Assembly: GCA_020438105.1 (NCBI GenBank)
Contig: JAGQVE010000013.1
Location: forward strand, 1-64,000
Direction: 5' to 3'
Source of the DNA: Bacteroidales bacterium
GTDB lineage: Bacteria; Bacteroidota; Bacteroidia; Bacteroidales; JAADJA01
DNA: 64,000 bases
In this document: positions 28,509 to 37,525 of the stretch, piece after piece
How positions within the stretch are numbered: the first letter of the stretch is position 1
Layout: the number at the start of each line of letters is the position of its first letter
Notes under the pieces: generated by a model
Databases searched by the model: none
What the model saw: the letters and a program-made list of their open reading frames with translations, nothing else
Told to the model about the DNA's origin: nothing
Program-made: the position numbers and the translations under genes

Positions 28509-29633
28509 CTAATCTTTCAAAGCGTTCAAAATGCCGGAAGCTGTTTTTTGACTGGCACCCGAACCACCCAGTTTTTCAACCAGTTCCTGGTAGTCATTAA
28601 AAATTTTATTCCGGTAATTTGTATCTGATGTTAACAAGGAAAGCTCCTTTTTAATTCGTTTGGAAGTAAAATCGCCCTGTATTAACTCCAACACTACCTC
28701 TTTATCCATGATAAGATTTACCAGCGAAATGAATTTAATAATTGATTTATCAATCACCATGCGGGCTATCCAGTAACTGATAGCGCTGCTTTTATAGCAA
28801 ACCACTTCAGGAATTTGAAAAAGGGCGGTTTCCAAAGTAGCGGTACCGGATGTAACGAGGGCTGCATGTGAATTCTGCAAAAGTGAATAGGTTTGTCCTT
28901 CCACCAGATTCACCTCCGCATTACCCATCAATTCCTTGTAAAATGTAATTTCCTGAGAGGGAGCACCGGCAATAACAAACTGATATTCGGGAAAATCTTT
29001 AACCACTGAAAGCATTCCTGCAAGCATTTTTTTTATCTCCTGTTTACGGCTACCCGGAAGCAATGCAATTATTGGTTTGGTATTCAATCCGTTCTTTTCC
29101 CGGAAGCTTTTTCGATCTGATTCAGGCAATTGGTTGATCATATCTAAAAGCGGATGGCCAACAAAATCAACCTTGTAATCGTAGCGGGCATAAAACTCCT
29201 TTTCGAAAGGAAGGATCACAAACATTTTATCTACGTATTTTTTGATTTTGTAAACCCTCGATTTTTTCCAAGCCCAGATCTGCGGAGAAATGTAATAGAA
29301 AACTTTAAATCCGGCTTTTTTGGCAAACTCCGCAATTCGAAGATTAAAGCCCGGATAATCTACCAAAATAACAGCATCAGGTTGATAAGCCAAAATATCT
29401 TGCTTACAAAACCTAAGATTTCCAATAATGGTTTTGAGGTTGGCCAAAACTTCGACAAATCCCATGAACGCCAGATCACGGTAATGTTTAACAATTTGCC
29501 CTCCCTGATCACTCATTAAATCGCCACCCCAGCATCTGAAAGTTGACGAAACATCTTGTTTTCGCAATTCTTTCATTAAGTTGGAGGCATGTAAATCGCC
29601 TGATGCCTCACCTGCTATAATGTAAAATTTCAT
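28509..29633 (-). CDS. lpxB: lipid-A-disaccharide synthase
   Basis: A 374-residue family 19 glycosyltransferase that joins UDP-2,3-diacylglucosamine and lipid X to make the lipid A disaccharide. The motif AGEASGDLHASNL is at the start (about 7-19), ISPQIWAWKKSR is near residue 119 and LLPGSRKQEIKK is near 190; all are hallmarks of LpxB. It overlaps the preceding small membrane protein gene by 4 bp (ATGA), so the surE-membrane protein-lpxB genes form one operon. Confidence 0.97.
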   Translation of the reverse strand: MKFYIIAGEASGDLHASNLMKELRKQDVSSTFRCWGGDLMSDQGGQIVKHYRDLAFMGFVEVLANLKTIIGNLRFCKQDILAYQPDAVILVDYPGFNLRIAEFAKKAGFKVFYYISPQIWAWKKSRVYKIKKYVDKMFVILPFEKEFYARYDYKVDFVGHPLLDMINQLPESDRKSFREKNGLNTKPIIALLPGSRKQEIKKMLAGMLSVVKDFPEYQFVIAGAPSQEITFYKELMGNAEVNLVEGQTYSLLQNSHAALVTSGTATLETALFQIPEVVCYKSSAISYWIARMVIDKSIIKFISLVNLIMDKEVVLELIQGDFTSKRIKKELSLLTSDTNYRNKIFNDYQELVEKLGGSGASQKTASGILNALKD

Positions 29634-29929
29634 AGATTGATCCCCAGGTTATCCTTAAGAATAAAAAACAACAGAATCACTACAAAGGTAACCAATAACA
29701 CTCCCCGGCCGGTTTTTTCGAAAGTGAGATTGACAAAATAATATCGGATTGAGAGCAGGTTGCCAAACATGCTGATCAAAATATGTGCTTCAAGGTTGAG
29801 ATAAAATTTGGCAACACCCATTTGCAAGAGTATATAATTTAACAACAGGATGAGGAAAAACAGCACGATGGGTAAAAACAACCCAATGAGCATTCCGAAA
29901 ATAAATTGATCCTTCTTTATAATATCCAT
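29630..29929 (-). CDS. small membrane protein between surE and lpxB
   Basis: A 99-residue protein with three hydrophobic segments (about 11-35, 48-62 and 75-95) and a basic turn RYYFVNLTFEKTGRG. The ATG at 29929 lies one base after the surE stop; its stop overlaps the lpxB start. Small membrane proteins at this position occur in other Bacteroidota. The position suggests a role in lipid A or envelope synthesis, but nothing in the sequence shows its function. Confidence 0.8.
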   Translation of the reverse strand: MDIIKKDQFIFGMLIGLFLPIVLFFLILLLNYILLQMGVAKFYLNLEAHILISMFGNLLSIRYYFVNLTFEKTGRGVLLVTFVVILLFFILKDNLGINL

Positions 29930-29930
29930 C

Positions 29931-30716
29931 TTATGACTTTTCAGATTCAATACCTCTGTTTTTCAATTCACCGAGAAACTGATGGGCAGTCAGGTCAAAT
30001 TGAATGGGAACCACTGAAACAAAATTATTGGCCAAAGCCCAAAGATCCGAGTCTTCATCTGCTTTGCCATCTTCAAACACACCGGTAAGCCAATAATAAT
30101 CGCGATGGTAAGGATCGATGCGCTCATCAAAAGCCTCTACCCACCTTCCTGGTGCTTGTTTACAAACTTTAATGCCTTTGATTTCAGATGCATGCACGGC
30201 AGGGATATTTACATTTAAACAAACACCAGATGGAAGTCCATTATTTAAAACATCACCAATTATTGATTTTACAAATTCATCCACATGGCTAAAATCAGCA
30301 TGATGAGAATAATCCAGCAATGAAAAGCCAATGGAGGGAATTCTATCAATACATGCTTCGATGGCTGCTGCCATGGTTCCTGAATATACCACATTAACTG
30401 AAGCATTTGAGCCGTGATTAATTCCTGAAACCACCAAATCGGGTTTACCTTTTAAAACCACTTTTTCACCCAATTTAACTGAATCGACGGGGGTTCCATT
30501 ACAACTATATTCCACAAATCCTTCGGCCTCATCAATTTTTCTGAGGCGCAACGGATCTTTAACAGTAATGGCGTGCGACATGCCCGACATAGCTGTATCG
30601 GGGGCCACTACCACCACATTTCCAAATTGCCTGGCGATGCTCATAAGTTTTCGGATGCCGGGAGCAAATATGCCGTCATCGTTGGTAACCAGTATGGTAG
30701 GTTTCAAATTATCCAT
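29931..30716 (-). CDS. surE: 5'/3'-nucleotidase SurE
   Basis: A 261-residue metal-dependent nucleoside monophosphate phosphatase. The start ILVTNDDGIFAPGI carries the metal-binding NDDG (12-15), and the second metal motif is in VVSGINHGSNAS (about 91-102). The central GTPVDSVKLG is also typical. It heads the small operon with a membrane protein and lpxB. Confidence 0.97.
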   Translation of the reverse strand: MDNLKPTILVTNDDGIFAPGIRKLMSIARQFGNVVVVAPDTAMSGMSHAITVKDPLRLRKIDEAEGFVEYSCNGTPVDSVKLGEKVVLKGKPDLVVSGINHGSNASVNVVYSGTMAAAIEACIDRIPSIGFSLLDYSHHADFSHVDEFVKSIIGDVLNNGLPSGVCLNVNIPAVHASEIKGIKVCKQAPGRWVEAFDERIDPYHRDYYWLTGVFEDGKADEDSDLWALANNFVSVVPIQFDLTAHQFLGELKNRGIESEKS

Positions 30717-30778
30717 GTCGCAAAATTACAATAAATGGATGATAGGGGAATTAAATTACATCACCCAAAAATAACCTT

Positions 30779-31366
30779 TCAGAATTTTAGCAATTCCTCA
30801 TATAACATATTTACCGGCAACCCAACCACATTCAAATATGATCCTTCAATCTTTTCAATCCCCACATATCCGATCCATTCCTGCCCGCCATATGCTCCGG
30901 CTTTGTCGTAAGGACGGTAATGCTCTACATACCATCGTATTTCATCTTCGGAAAGAGTTTTAAAATAAACCTTTGTTAAACAGTGGAAAGAATGCATTTT
31001 ATCAATTGTTCTAAAAGTAACACCAGTGATTACCTCATGCATTCTACCCGATAGTGTTTTTAAAATATGAACTGCGTCTTCAAAATCAACTGGTTTTTGA
31101 AGGATTTCTCCATCCAGCCAAACGATGGTATCAGATGTAATTACAAGACAGTTATCACATAATTTACTGAAATCAAAAGCCTTTGCCTTTAATTCACTGA
31201 GGTAAATTGCGATATCCTTGTGTTTTAAATTTTCGGGAAATACTTCTTCAATATCCACGGGCATTACCTCAAAATCAACTTTCAGTTCCTTTAATAGTTG
31301 CTGACGCCGCGGTGACTGTGAGGCCAGAATGAGTTTGTACTTTTTTATTTTTTCGTAAAAAATCAT
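30779..31366 (-). CDS. Maf-like nucleotide pyrophosphatase
   Basis: A 195-residue protein of the Maf/YhdE family, which hydrolyses non-canonical or UTP/dTTP-type nucleoside triphosphates. The first motif ILASQSPRRQQLLKEL (about 13-28), the catalytic ITSDTIVWLDG (about 75-85) and YDKAGAYGGQEW (about 152-163) are all present. The start codon overlaps the prenyltransferase stop by 4 bp (ATGA). Confidence 0.94.
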   Translation of the reverse strand: MIFYEKIKKYKLILASQSPRRQQLLKELKVDFEVMPVDIEEVFPENLKHKDIAIYLSELKAKAFDFSKLCDNCLVITSDTIVWLDGEILQKPVDFEDAVHILKTLSGRMHEVITGVTFRTIDKMHSFHCLTKVYFKTLSEDEIRWYVEHYRPYDKAGAYGGQEWIGYVGIEKIEGSYLNVVGLPVNMLYEELLKF

Positions 31367-32310
31367 ACGCTGATATAAAACAATTGCATCGACAAAATAC
31401 CGGCTACCATAATCAGCTTAGCCGCATTACTTAAAAAATGAAATTCATCTTTGCTTTGTGCTGTGGCAGTTTGAATTATAAAATATACCATTAGCATCTG
31501 AACGGCAATTAAAAGATACCAAAATACAAGCGTTAGATCATGCACATATAAAACGTATTGTGCAATTGCAAGTAATACAATTGTAATCATTTGAAGAACC
31601 AGGGTAAAACGTTTGGCTACCCTGAGCCCATACCGAATAACAAGTGTTTTATAGCCCTGTCGCTGGTCACCTTCCCTGTCTTCAATGTCCTTTAAAATTT
31701 CCCGGATCAAACTAAGCAAAAAAGCAAATAATGCATAACCAAGAGTAATCCAGCCTACAATTTTCAATTGTGGCATCACATCCACATATTTAACCGGATC
31801 ATGAATTAAAGCAAATACCTCAAATAACCAAACAATCAACACTACTAACCCTGACATTAATGAGATCAACAAATTACCTGAAAGCACTGTCTTTTGGTAT
31901 CGTGAGGAATAATACCACAACATGATACTCACAATTGGAAAGATAAGGCCCAACTGAACCTGCCCAATATGCCATGACAACCAAACACCAGTAATAATGC
32001 CTGTTAAGCTTATGGCCCAATAATAGATTTTTAGTTTTTTTATTCCAATAATTTTACCGGCAATGGCTTTTTCGGGTTTGTTTATTTTATCGGGTTGTAC
32101 ATCAAAAATATCATTGATTATATATCCGCCGCCCGCAATTAAAATGGTTGAAAACATAAGCAATCCAAACTCAAAATAGGATAAAGCCGGACTGCTTGCC
32201 CCAAAACCATAAAAGGGTTCAACAATGCAAAACCGATACAGGCCTTGTGTAAAAAGGATAATTGCCAAATTTGGAAGACGTAATATTTTTAGATAAGCCG
32301 ACACTTGCAC
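31363..32310 (-). CDS. UbiA-family prenyltransferase, GGGP-synthase-like
   Basis: A 315-residue membrane enzyme with about eight helices. The two Asp-rich motifs are NDIFDVQPDKINKP (about 66-79) and KDIEDREGDQRQG (about 208-220). Bacteroidota proteins of this type, placed beside Maf and a KdsC-like gene, are usually annotated as geranylgeranylglycerol-phosphate geranylgeranyltransferase-like; the true acceptor is not known from sequence. The start is GTG at 32310, with a second in-frame GTG two codons later. Confidence 0.88.
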   Translation of the reverse strand: MQVSAYLKILRLPNLAIILFTQGLYRFCIVEPFYGFGASSPALSYFEFGLLMFSTILIAGGGYIINDIFDVQPDKINKPEKAIAGKIIGIKKLKIYYWAISLTGIITGVWLSWHIGQVQLGLIFPIVSIMLWYYSSRYQKTVLSGNLLISLMSGLVVLIVWLFEVFALIHDPVKYVDVMPQLKIVGWITLGYALFAFLLSLIREILKDIEDREGDQRQGYKTLVIRYGLRVAKRFTLVLQMITIVLLAIAQYVLYVHDLTLVFWYLLIAVQMLMVYFIIQTATAQSKDEFHFLSNAAKLIMVAGILSMQLFYISV

Positions 32311-32321
32311 TGAACTAAAAA

Positions 32322-32843
32322 TTACCAGCTAAATCCTTCGTCGGTCATCCATTTACCCTGAACTTTTAAAACCTGTTCAATAACATCACGCACACAACCT
32401 CTTCCTCCGGGCAAATGTGAAATATATTTTGAAATGGCTTTAATTTCAGGGGCTGCATCGGCAGGGCAACAGGGAATTGCAGATGCTATCATCGGTTTAT
32501 AATCGGGAATATCATCACCCATATATAAAACCTGCGAATTTTGTACTTCTTTTTTGGCCAGGTACTTATTAAAAACTGCGATTTTATCAGAAACACCCAG
32601 GTAAAAATCAGTGATGTTTAATGCTTCAAACCTTTTATTCATCGAAAGGCTTCTGCCTCCCGAAATAATAGCTACGTTGTATCCCATTTTCACAGCCAGT
32701 TGCAGGGCAAATCCGTCCTTAACATTGGCGGTCCGCAATGCTTCACCATCAGGTTGTAAAATAACCGATCCATTTGTAAGAACGCCATCATAATCAAAAA
32801 TAAACGTGGTGATATTTTTTAACTCCGTTTTATAATTGCTCAT
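32322..32843 (-). CDS. KdsC-like HAD phosphatase
   Basis: A 173-residue HAD subfamily IIIA protein. Motif I is FDYDGVLTNG (about 17-26), motif II is the Ser in ISGGRS (about 59-64), and motif III-IV is YMGDDIPDYKPM (about 107-118). The size and the PGGRGCVRDVIE tail match 3-deoxy-manno-octulosonate 8-phosphate phosphatases (KdsC), which make Kdo for LPS. In this gene neighbourhood it might act on another sugar phosphate, so the gene name is not given. Confidence 0.87.
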   Translation of the reverse strand: MSNYKTELKNITTFIFDYDGVLTNGSVILQPDGEALRTANVKDGFALQLAVKMGYNVAIISGGRSLSMNKRFEALNITDFYLGVSDKIAVFNKYLAKKEVQNSQVLYMGDDIPDYKPMIASAIPCCPADAAPEIKAISKYISHLPGGRGCVRDVIEQVLKVQGKWMTDEGFSW

Positions 32844-32864
32844 ATTACTAATTGGTTTAGGAAT

Positions 32865-33647
32865 TCAAAGTTTAAAATGCTTTTTATTTATTTCACGACT
32901 TATCGATTCATATAAACTTCGGTATTGTGGAAATTCTGAAAGCAAATCCAAATGCTTATTCATGATAACCTGATCATTTCTTTTTGCTGGACCTGTTTGA
33001 ACGTCTGCCGGCGAATGCTCCAAAACTTTTGTGGCCGTTTCCAGAATCAATGGTTTTAACAGGTTAAAATCAACCTTGCCCTGTAGGGAAATATCTTCGG
33101 CAACTGTGTACATAAAGTTTGGGAAATTACATGCAAAAACCGCGGCCAAATGAAGAACTTTTCTTTGATGAGAGCTGATTTCATAAACCCTTTCCGTTAG
33201 CTTCAATGCAACTTTTTTAATAAGGTTTAAATTGCGGGGGTTGCCGGCCTCAATGCAAATTGGTATCGTTGAAAAATCTGATTCTCTGTTTTTTGAGAAT
33301 GTTTGAAGTGGATAAAATACGCCAATATTTTCAGAAACTGGGGCCAGGATATCCAAATCAAGACTCCCTGATGTATGAACGATCAGCCCATTTGGGAAAT
33401 TCAACTCCGACAATAAACCAGGGACTGCATCATCGCTTACAGTAATGATATATAAATCCGCATTCGGTTGGATTTGTACCGAATCAGTAGTAAAATTTGT
33501 ATGCAGTTTATTGGCTAAATCTTTAGCAGAATCAATGGTTCGGCTGTAAACCTGCTCAATTTGATAACCGGCTTTTTGCAATGCCATACCAAGCTGTGTA
33601 GCCACATTTCCGGCACCAATTAAAATGATTTTACTGATATTATCCAA
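32865..33647 (-). CDS. Rossmann-fold DUF2520 family protein
   Basis: About 260 residues. A nucleotide-binding fold starts with IILIGAGNVATQLG; the carboxy-terminal half is the helical DUF2520 domain (with RKVLHLAAVFACNFPNFMYT), similar to F420-dependent NADP reductase and ProC-like folds. The substrate is unknown. No ATG is available. The TTG at 33647 gives the usual family start, right before the Rossmann strand; a TTG at 33698 would add 17 hydrophobic residues that match nothing. It lies in line with the KdsC-like, UbiA and Maf genes. Confidence 0.82.
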   Translation of the reverse strand: MDNISKIILIGAGNVATQLGMALQKAGYQIEQVYSRTIDSAKDLANKLHTNFTTDSVQIQPNADLYIITVSDDAVPGLLSELNFPNGLIVHTSGSLDLDILAPVSENIGVFYPLQTFSKNRESDFSTIPICIEAGNPRNLNLIKKVALKLTERVYEISSHQRKVLHLAAVFACNFPNFMYTVAEDISLQGKVDFNLLKPLILETATKVLEHSPADVQTGPAKRNDQVIMNKHLDLLSEFPQYRSLYESISREINKKHFKL

Positions 33648-33703
33648 GCCCTGAAATTTGCAGCTAAGATACAAAGAAGGAATGATTATTATGATCAAAG
33701 AAA

Positions 33704-35470
33704 TCAGATGGCCAGGCTAAAAACGCCCTTCATCAAATTGAACATCTGTCTTGTATTCACCAGGACCACATCCCGGATGGTAATATTTTGTTTGTTAACA
33801 GTACCTGCATTCTCTACCACTTTTTCTGGCTCAGCGGTATAATCCTCACTGCTTTCGTTGATATCGAAAAGTGGCTCCAAATCACTGGCCTCTTCCAATC
33901 CATATTCGCTCATAATCCATGTTTTACCAGCCAACCTGTATGGTGAATGTTTTCGTTTACTTATGATCGGACGCAATTTTTCATCAATGTTAAGTATCGT
34001 GCCTTCAGGAATTGAAATAACCACCAAAACCTCCTGCGAACGCCATGTAGCATGATCGGCCAGTTCAAACACCGGGCCCAGGTTTATCATACCGGCTCGG
34101 GCATCACTGGTATATTTAATTTGGGAAGCTCTTTCCTCAGCGGCTGGTTTATTTTTGCCCCTTGCCTGGTAATACACTTTCATTTCAGGATAATTCTTTA
34201 AACTCTTTTCAAACTCAACTATGGGCAGACCATAAAATAAATTTTCCTCCTCTGAGGTAAGAATGATATTACTATCATCTATTTCCACATATTCGCCAAA
34301 TCTTTCTATATCACTGAAATTATCGTCAGGAACAAGTTTAACCTGTAGCGTTTTATTAGAAGTTAGTTCAATCGTTGTGCTCTTTTCAATGATACCTTTG
34401 TTGCTAAAATCCCTGAAAATCCGGAACCCGTAAACAGAAGTAATGATCAAACTAACAATCCATATATTAAAAGCGGTGATACCAACGTAGCGGGTTCGAT
34501 CAAGCCCAAATATTAACTTAATTCCACCATATAAAAGCATGGCAATTGGAATTGCAATGAGTAAAAGTAAACTCACCCTTAACAGCATGCTATTTCCAAA
34601 CGATCCGAGAAACAGATCCGCCAACCTGTTAATTGAAACGAAAGCCACATCCGAATCAAAAACCATTACATCGTAACCTAATCCAAAAAACATAACAAGG
34701 AAAGCAATAACCAGCGAAATACCGATCATTGCTAATATAATTCCACTAAAAATTAAAACGATCCTTACGAAAACATGCAAAATTTGCTGAAATGCATTTT
34801 CTACCTGCTGAATATCGGATCTATGTGCTGCGCTTTTTTTTTTATAAGTCTGTTTAGCCTCTTTCGTAAACTCGTTAAACTTGTCTTTCAAGTTATTAAT
34901 TTCCTCCTTGATGGATTTTTCAATATTCGAAACATTCACCCGCTCCCCCCGCATTTCAAGTCGTTCAGCAGCAGTTCGGGCTTCCGGAACAACAATCCAT
35001 AAAATAATATAAACTAGTAGTGGCGTGCCAAATCCAATAATTGAAAGCACAACAAATGCGAGTCTGAACCAAACAGGATCGGTATGAAAATATGCTCCCA
35101 ATCCACCACACACGCCGCTTAAAATGGCATTTTCAGGATCCCGGTAAAGTCGTTTGGAGGCCTTCCCCGACTGTCCTGAGGAGTTATTGGTATTTTCTTC
35201 TTCAAACACCTCCCCAAATTCTTCAGGCATCCCGATAATTTTAATCACTTCCTCAATATCCTCAATGGTAATCACTTGCCTTTCATCCCCAATCCTGTCC
35301 TTCAGCATCTCAGCAATCCTCGCTTCGATGTCCGAAATGATTTCATCCCCACCCTCTGTTCGCGAAAAGTGCTTTTTAATACTTTGCAAATAGTCGTGTA
35401 ATACGTGGTATGCATCTTCATCAATGTGAAATACAACTCCGCTTATATTAACTGTTAATGTCTTTTTCAT
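33704..35470 (-). CDS. PspC domain membrane protein
   Basis: A 588-residue protein. An acidic amino-terminal domain (about 1-95) is followed by a PspC domain (about 105-165, with KRLYRDPENAILSGVCGGLGAY cut by a turn, then a hydrophobic hairpin). Next are a coiled stretch (about 175-225), three or four more membrane helices (about 230-345) and a carboxy-terminal beta-rich region. PspC domains are linked to phage-shock-type envelope stress. It is translated 23 bp after padR and is likely controlled by it. Confidence 0.88.
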   Translation of the reverse strand: MKKTLTVNISGVVFHIDEDAYHVLHDYLQSIKKHFSRTEGGDEIISDIEARIAEMLKDRIGDERQVITIEDIEEVIKIIGMPEEFGEVFEEENTNNSSGQSGKASKRLYRDPENAILSGVCGGLGAYFHTDPVWFRLAFVVLSIIGFGTPLLVYIILWIVVPEARTAAERLEMRGERVNVSNIEKSIKEEINNLKDKFNEFTKEAKQTYKKKSAAHRSDIQQVENAFQQILHVFVRIVLIFSGIILAMIGISLVIAFLVMFFGLGYDVMVFDSDVAFVSINRLADLFLGSFGNSMLLRVSLLLLIAIPIAMLLYGGIKLIFGLDRTRYVGITAFNIWIVSLIITSVYGFRIFRDFSNKGIIEKSTTIELTSNKTLQVKLVPDDNFSDIERFGEYVEIDDSNIILTSEEENLFYGLPIVEFEKSLKNYPEMKVYYQARGKNKPAAEERASQIKYTSDARAGMINLGPVFELADHATWRSQEVLVVISIPEGTILNIDEKLRPIISKRKHSPYRLAGKTWIMSEYGLEEASDLEPLFDINESSEDYTAEPEKVVENAGTVNKQNITIRDVVLVNTRQMFNLMKGVFSLAI

Positions 35471-35493
35471 GTTTAAATTGATTTTTATTGATT

Positions 35494-35829
35494 TTATGAT
35501 ATATTTTTTCCTGATATTCTATTTATTGAATCAACCAGCTCTAACCACGCTTCATTCAGTTCCGATAAAAAATTCATTCCTTCCTGAGTAATATTGTAAT
35601 ATTTCCTTGGAGGTCCTGATTTGGACTCTTCCCAGCGATAACTTAATAAATTATCATTTTTCAATCTGGTAAGTAGCGGATAAAGAGTACCTTCTACAAC
35701 GATCAATTGTGCATCTTTCAGATGTGTGATAATGTCGGAGGCATATACTTCCTGTCTTGAAATCAGCGCCAGGATGCAATACTCAAGCACCCCTTTCCGC
35801 ATTTGTCCTTTTGTTTTTTCAATATTCAT
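35494..35829 (-). CDS. PadR family transcriptional regulator
   Basis: A 111-residue winged-helix repressor. The amino-terminal PadR domain has QMRKGVLEYCILALI, then VVEGTLYPLLTRLKNDNLL as the recognition part and the wing with GPPRKYYNIT. The ATG at 35829 gives the normal family start. A -7 element ends 4 bp upstream (35841-35834), so the mRNA may be leaderless. The operator palindrome covering the -33 region means it probably represses itself and the PspC gene behind it. Confidence 0.93.
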   Translation of the reverse strand: MNIEKTKGQMRKGVLEYCILALISRQEVYASDIITHLKDAQLIVVEGTLYPLLTRLKNDNLLSYRWEESKSGPPRKYYNITQEGMNFLSELNEAWLELVDSINRISGKNIS

Positions 35830-35833
35830 GCGG

Positions 35834-35881
35834 CAAATATAATGCAAAATACAGTACTATGCAATACATAGTACTGTATTT
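35834..35881 (-). promoter_or_regulatory. padR-pspC promoter with 15-bp-arm operator
   Basis: A perfect inverted repeat AAATACAGTACTATG (35847-35861) / CATAGTACTGTATTT (35867-35881) with the 5-bp spacer CAATA. On the minus strand the spacer carries TTG (35864-35862), which sits 20 bp before TATATTTG (35841-35834). The operator is thus centred on the -33 element, where bound PadR would block RNA polymerase. Confidence 0.85.
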
Positions 35882-35960
35882 ATAACAAATATTTTAACAG
35901 GTTTTGCTTAAACTCCTGACTAAATGAACTTTACAATGTAAAAATTTTTTAGATTGGGCA

Positions 35961-36066
35961 AAAAAAATCCGGGCTAAGATTTGCCCGGACTAACATTTCA
36001 GGTCGATTCTGACTTAGGTAAGAAGGATCAAGCCACAATATTACTACACATCATTGCTTCAAACAA
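35961..36066 (-). ncRNA. candidate small RNA unit 1 (promoter to terminator)
   Basis: Minus strand. TTG (36066-36064), exactly 20 bp, then TAATATTG (36043-36036), a near match to TAnnTTTG. The expected RNA starts near 36029, carries one AGAATCG motif (36010-36004), and ends at the terminator TCCGGGC/GCCCGGA (35990-35969) followed by eight T. The RNA would be about 70 nt. No reading frame of note. It shares layout with two units to the right. Confidence 0.65.
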
Positions 36067-36204
36067 CCTATAATGATTAATTGAATCAAATTAGAGGCTG
36101 ATTGTCCAGTTTGAGTGTCTGGATGGATTTTGAATCTTTTATAAGTGTACATTAATTTTCATGTTTTCAATTTTACCCGACATTTCTGCATAGCGTCATT
36201 CATA

Positions 36205-36345
36205 TTAAAATGCAAACCCGGAGTTTTACTCCGGGCTCACCTCTTAAAATTAAAACCGATTCTTTCGGACTTACAATTCGATTCTTCTGGATTTGTTAAC
36301 CTAAAGAATATGCACTAAATTAGATTATGTAAACAAACAAATCAA
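36205..36345 (-). ncRNA. candidate small RNA unit 2 (promoter to terminator)
   Basis: Minus strand. TTG (36345-36343), 20 bp, TAATTTAG (36322-36315). The expected RNA starts near 36308 and holds the motif AAGAATCG twice (36286-36279 and 36264-36257, 22 nt apart). The hairpin CCCGGAGT/ACTCCGGG (36235-36217) ends it; the T run after it is weak. About 100 nt. Close relative of unit 3. Confidence 0.65.
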
Positions 36346-36469
36346 GCAACAATGTCCGACATACCGGTTTTTTATTACAAAACTCCAATTTGGATGTATA
36401 ACTGGACGTTTTAAATTGATCATTCTAATTCCAAATTGTGGTTTCCTGGTGTATGATTTATGAAAGCAT

Positions 36470-36606
36470 AAAAAAACCCGGGTATTTTTCCCCCGGGTTA
36501 ACCTCATGGGTTTGGATCGATTCTTTTGGGAATGAAAATTCGATTCTTTGTATTTCAGCTTTAACTTTGAAAATACTAAAGTACATAATAATAAAGGCAT
36601 ATTCAA
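36470..36606 (-). ncRNA. candidate small RNA unit 3 (promoter to terminator)
   Basis: Minus strand. TTG (36606-36604), 20 bp, TACTTTAG (36583-36576). The expected RNA starts near 36569, has AAGAATCG at 36548-36541 and 36525-36518 (23 nt apart), then the terminator AACCCGGG/CCCGGGTT (36499-36475) with a run of T. About 100 nt. It begins about 60 bp past the stop of the LytTR regulator gene. Confidence 0.65.
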
Positions 36607-36668
36607 GTGAAAATGTCTAACTAAACATAAAATAAGTATGGTTGGATATTATAATTGTATATTTAGAA

Positions 36669-37466
36669 TTAAATATGACGAGCGTAAGATGTCAATTTTT
36701 CAAGGAATTCGTTTTTCCTGCTTTTAGAAACATTTATTTCGGAGTCATCAGTCATTTTTAAAGTACCACCCTGACCCTTTATATACTTTTTAACATACTT
36801 AAGATTTATAAGATGTTTATTATGAACCCTCACGAATTGCAAATCTGTTAAGATATTCTCAAAATTAATGAGGGGTTTTGACACCAGTAACTTTTGATTA
36901 TTTACCAAAAAACACTCAGTATAATTATGACTCGCTTCAAACCGGATTATATCATCCAATGATATAATTTCATATCCCTGCAGGGTTGGAAGTAATAGTT
37001 TTTGATGATCATTGTTGATATTGTCTCTAAGCGTTTGGATTTTATCAGAGAAATTTATGTCTTCTGATTCATGCCTTGACTTAAATCTTTTAACTGCTAT
37101 CTGAAGTTCAATATGATTTATTGGTTTTAGCAAATAATGCAATGCTGAAAACTCAAAGGCCCTTATAGCATATTTATCATAAGCCGTTACAAATACCACT
37201 TCAAAATCATCGTAATCAACACCCTCCAAAACATTAAAACCATCTCCATCCGGTAGTGCAATATCCAGAAAAACCATCTCAGGCTTCTGTTCATCAATGA
37301 TCCTAATTGCATCAGCTACATTAGCTGCAACGCCAATTACTTTAACCGTAGGACAATGATCCTTGAGCAATCTTATAAGTGTAGCCTGACTGCGTTCCTC
37401 ATCTTCTACAATTATAGTTTTTATTGATTCATTCACTAGTACCGATCTATAATCATCTACATTCAT
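36669..37466 (-). CDS. LytTR-type response regulator
   Basis: A 265-residue two-component regulator. The receiver domain (about 13-130) has the acidic pair in IIVEDEE, the phosphorylation site Asp in VFLDIALPDGDG (about residue 70) and the Lys in YLLKPI. The LytTR DNA-binding domain is at about 160-260 (IIRFEASHNYTECFL, FVRVHNKHLINLKYV). It is the partner of the histidine kinase whose gene lies 59 bp upstream on the same strand. The candidate small RNA units lie just downstream. Confidence 0.94.
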   Translation of the reverse strand: MNVDDYRSVLVNESIKTIIVEDEERSQATLIRLLKDHCPTVKVIGVAANVADAIRIIDEQKPEMVFLDIALPDGDGFNVLEGVDYDDFEVVFVTAYDKYAIRAFEFSALHYLLKPINHIELQIAVKRFKSRHESEDINFSDKIQTLRDNINNDHQKLLLPTLQGYEIISLDDIIRFEASHNYTECFLVNNQKLLVSKPLINFENILTDLQFVRVHNKHLINLKYVKKYIKGQGGTLKMTDDSEINVSKSRKNEFLEKLTSYARHI

Positions 37467-37525
37467 ATTAATTTTCCCGGTTTTAAAGTATTATCAATTA
37501 TTTCAATATCATTTCTTCGTTGCTA

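Noticed and set aside
32865..33698. Longer form of the DUF2520 protein starting at 33698
   Set aside because: The extra 17 residues are a hydrophobic stretch unlike the family; the TTG at 33647 gives the usual start.
36325..36606. 93-residue minus-strand frame across the gap after the LytTR gene
   Set aside because: It runs through a terminator and promoter elements of two candidate RNA units and has no coding character.
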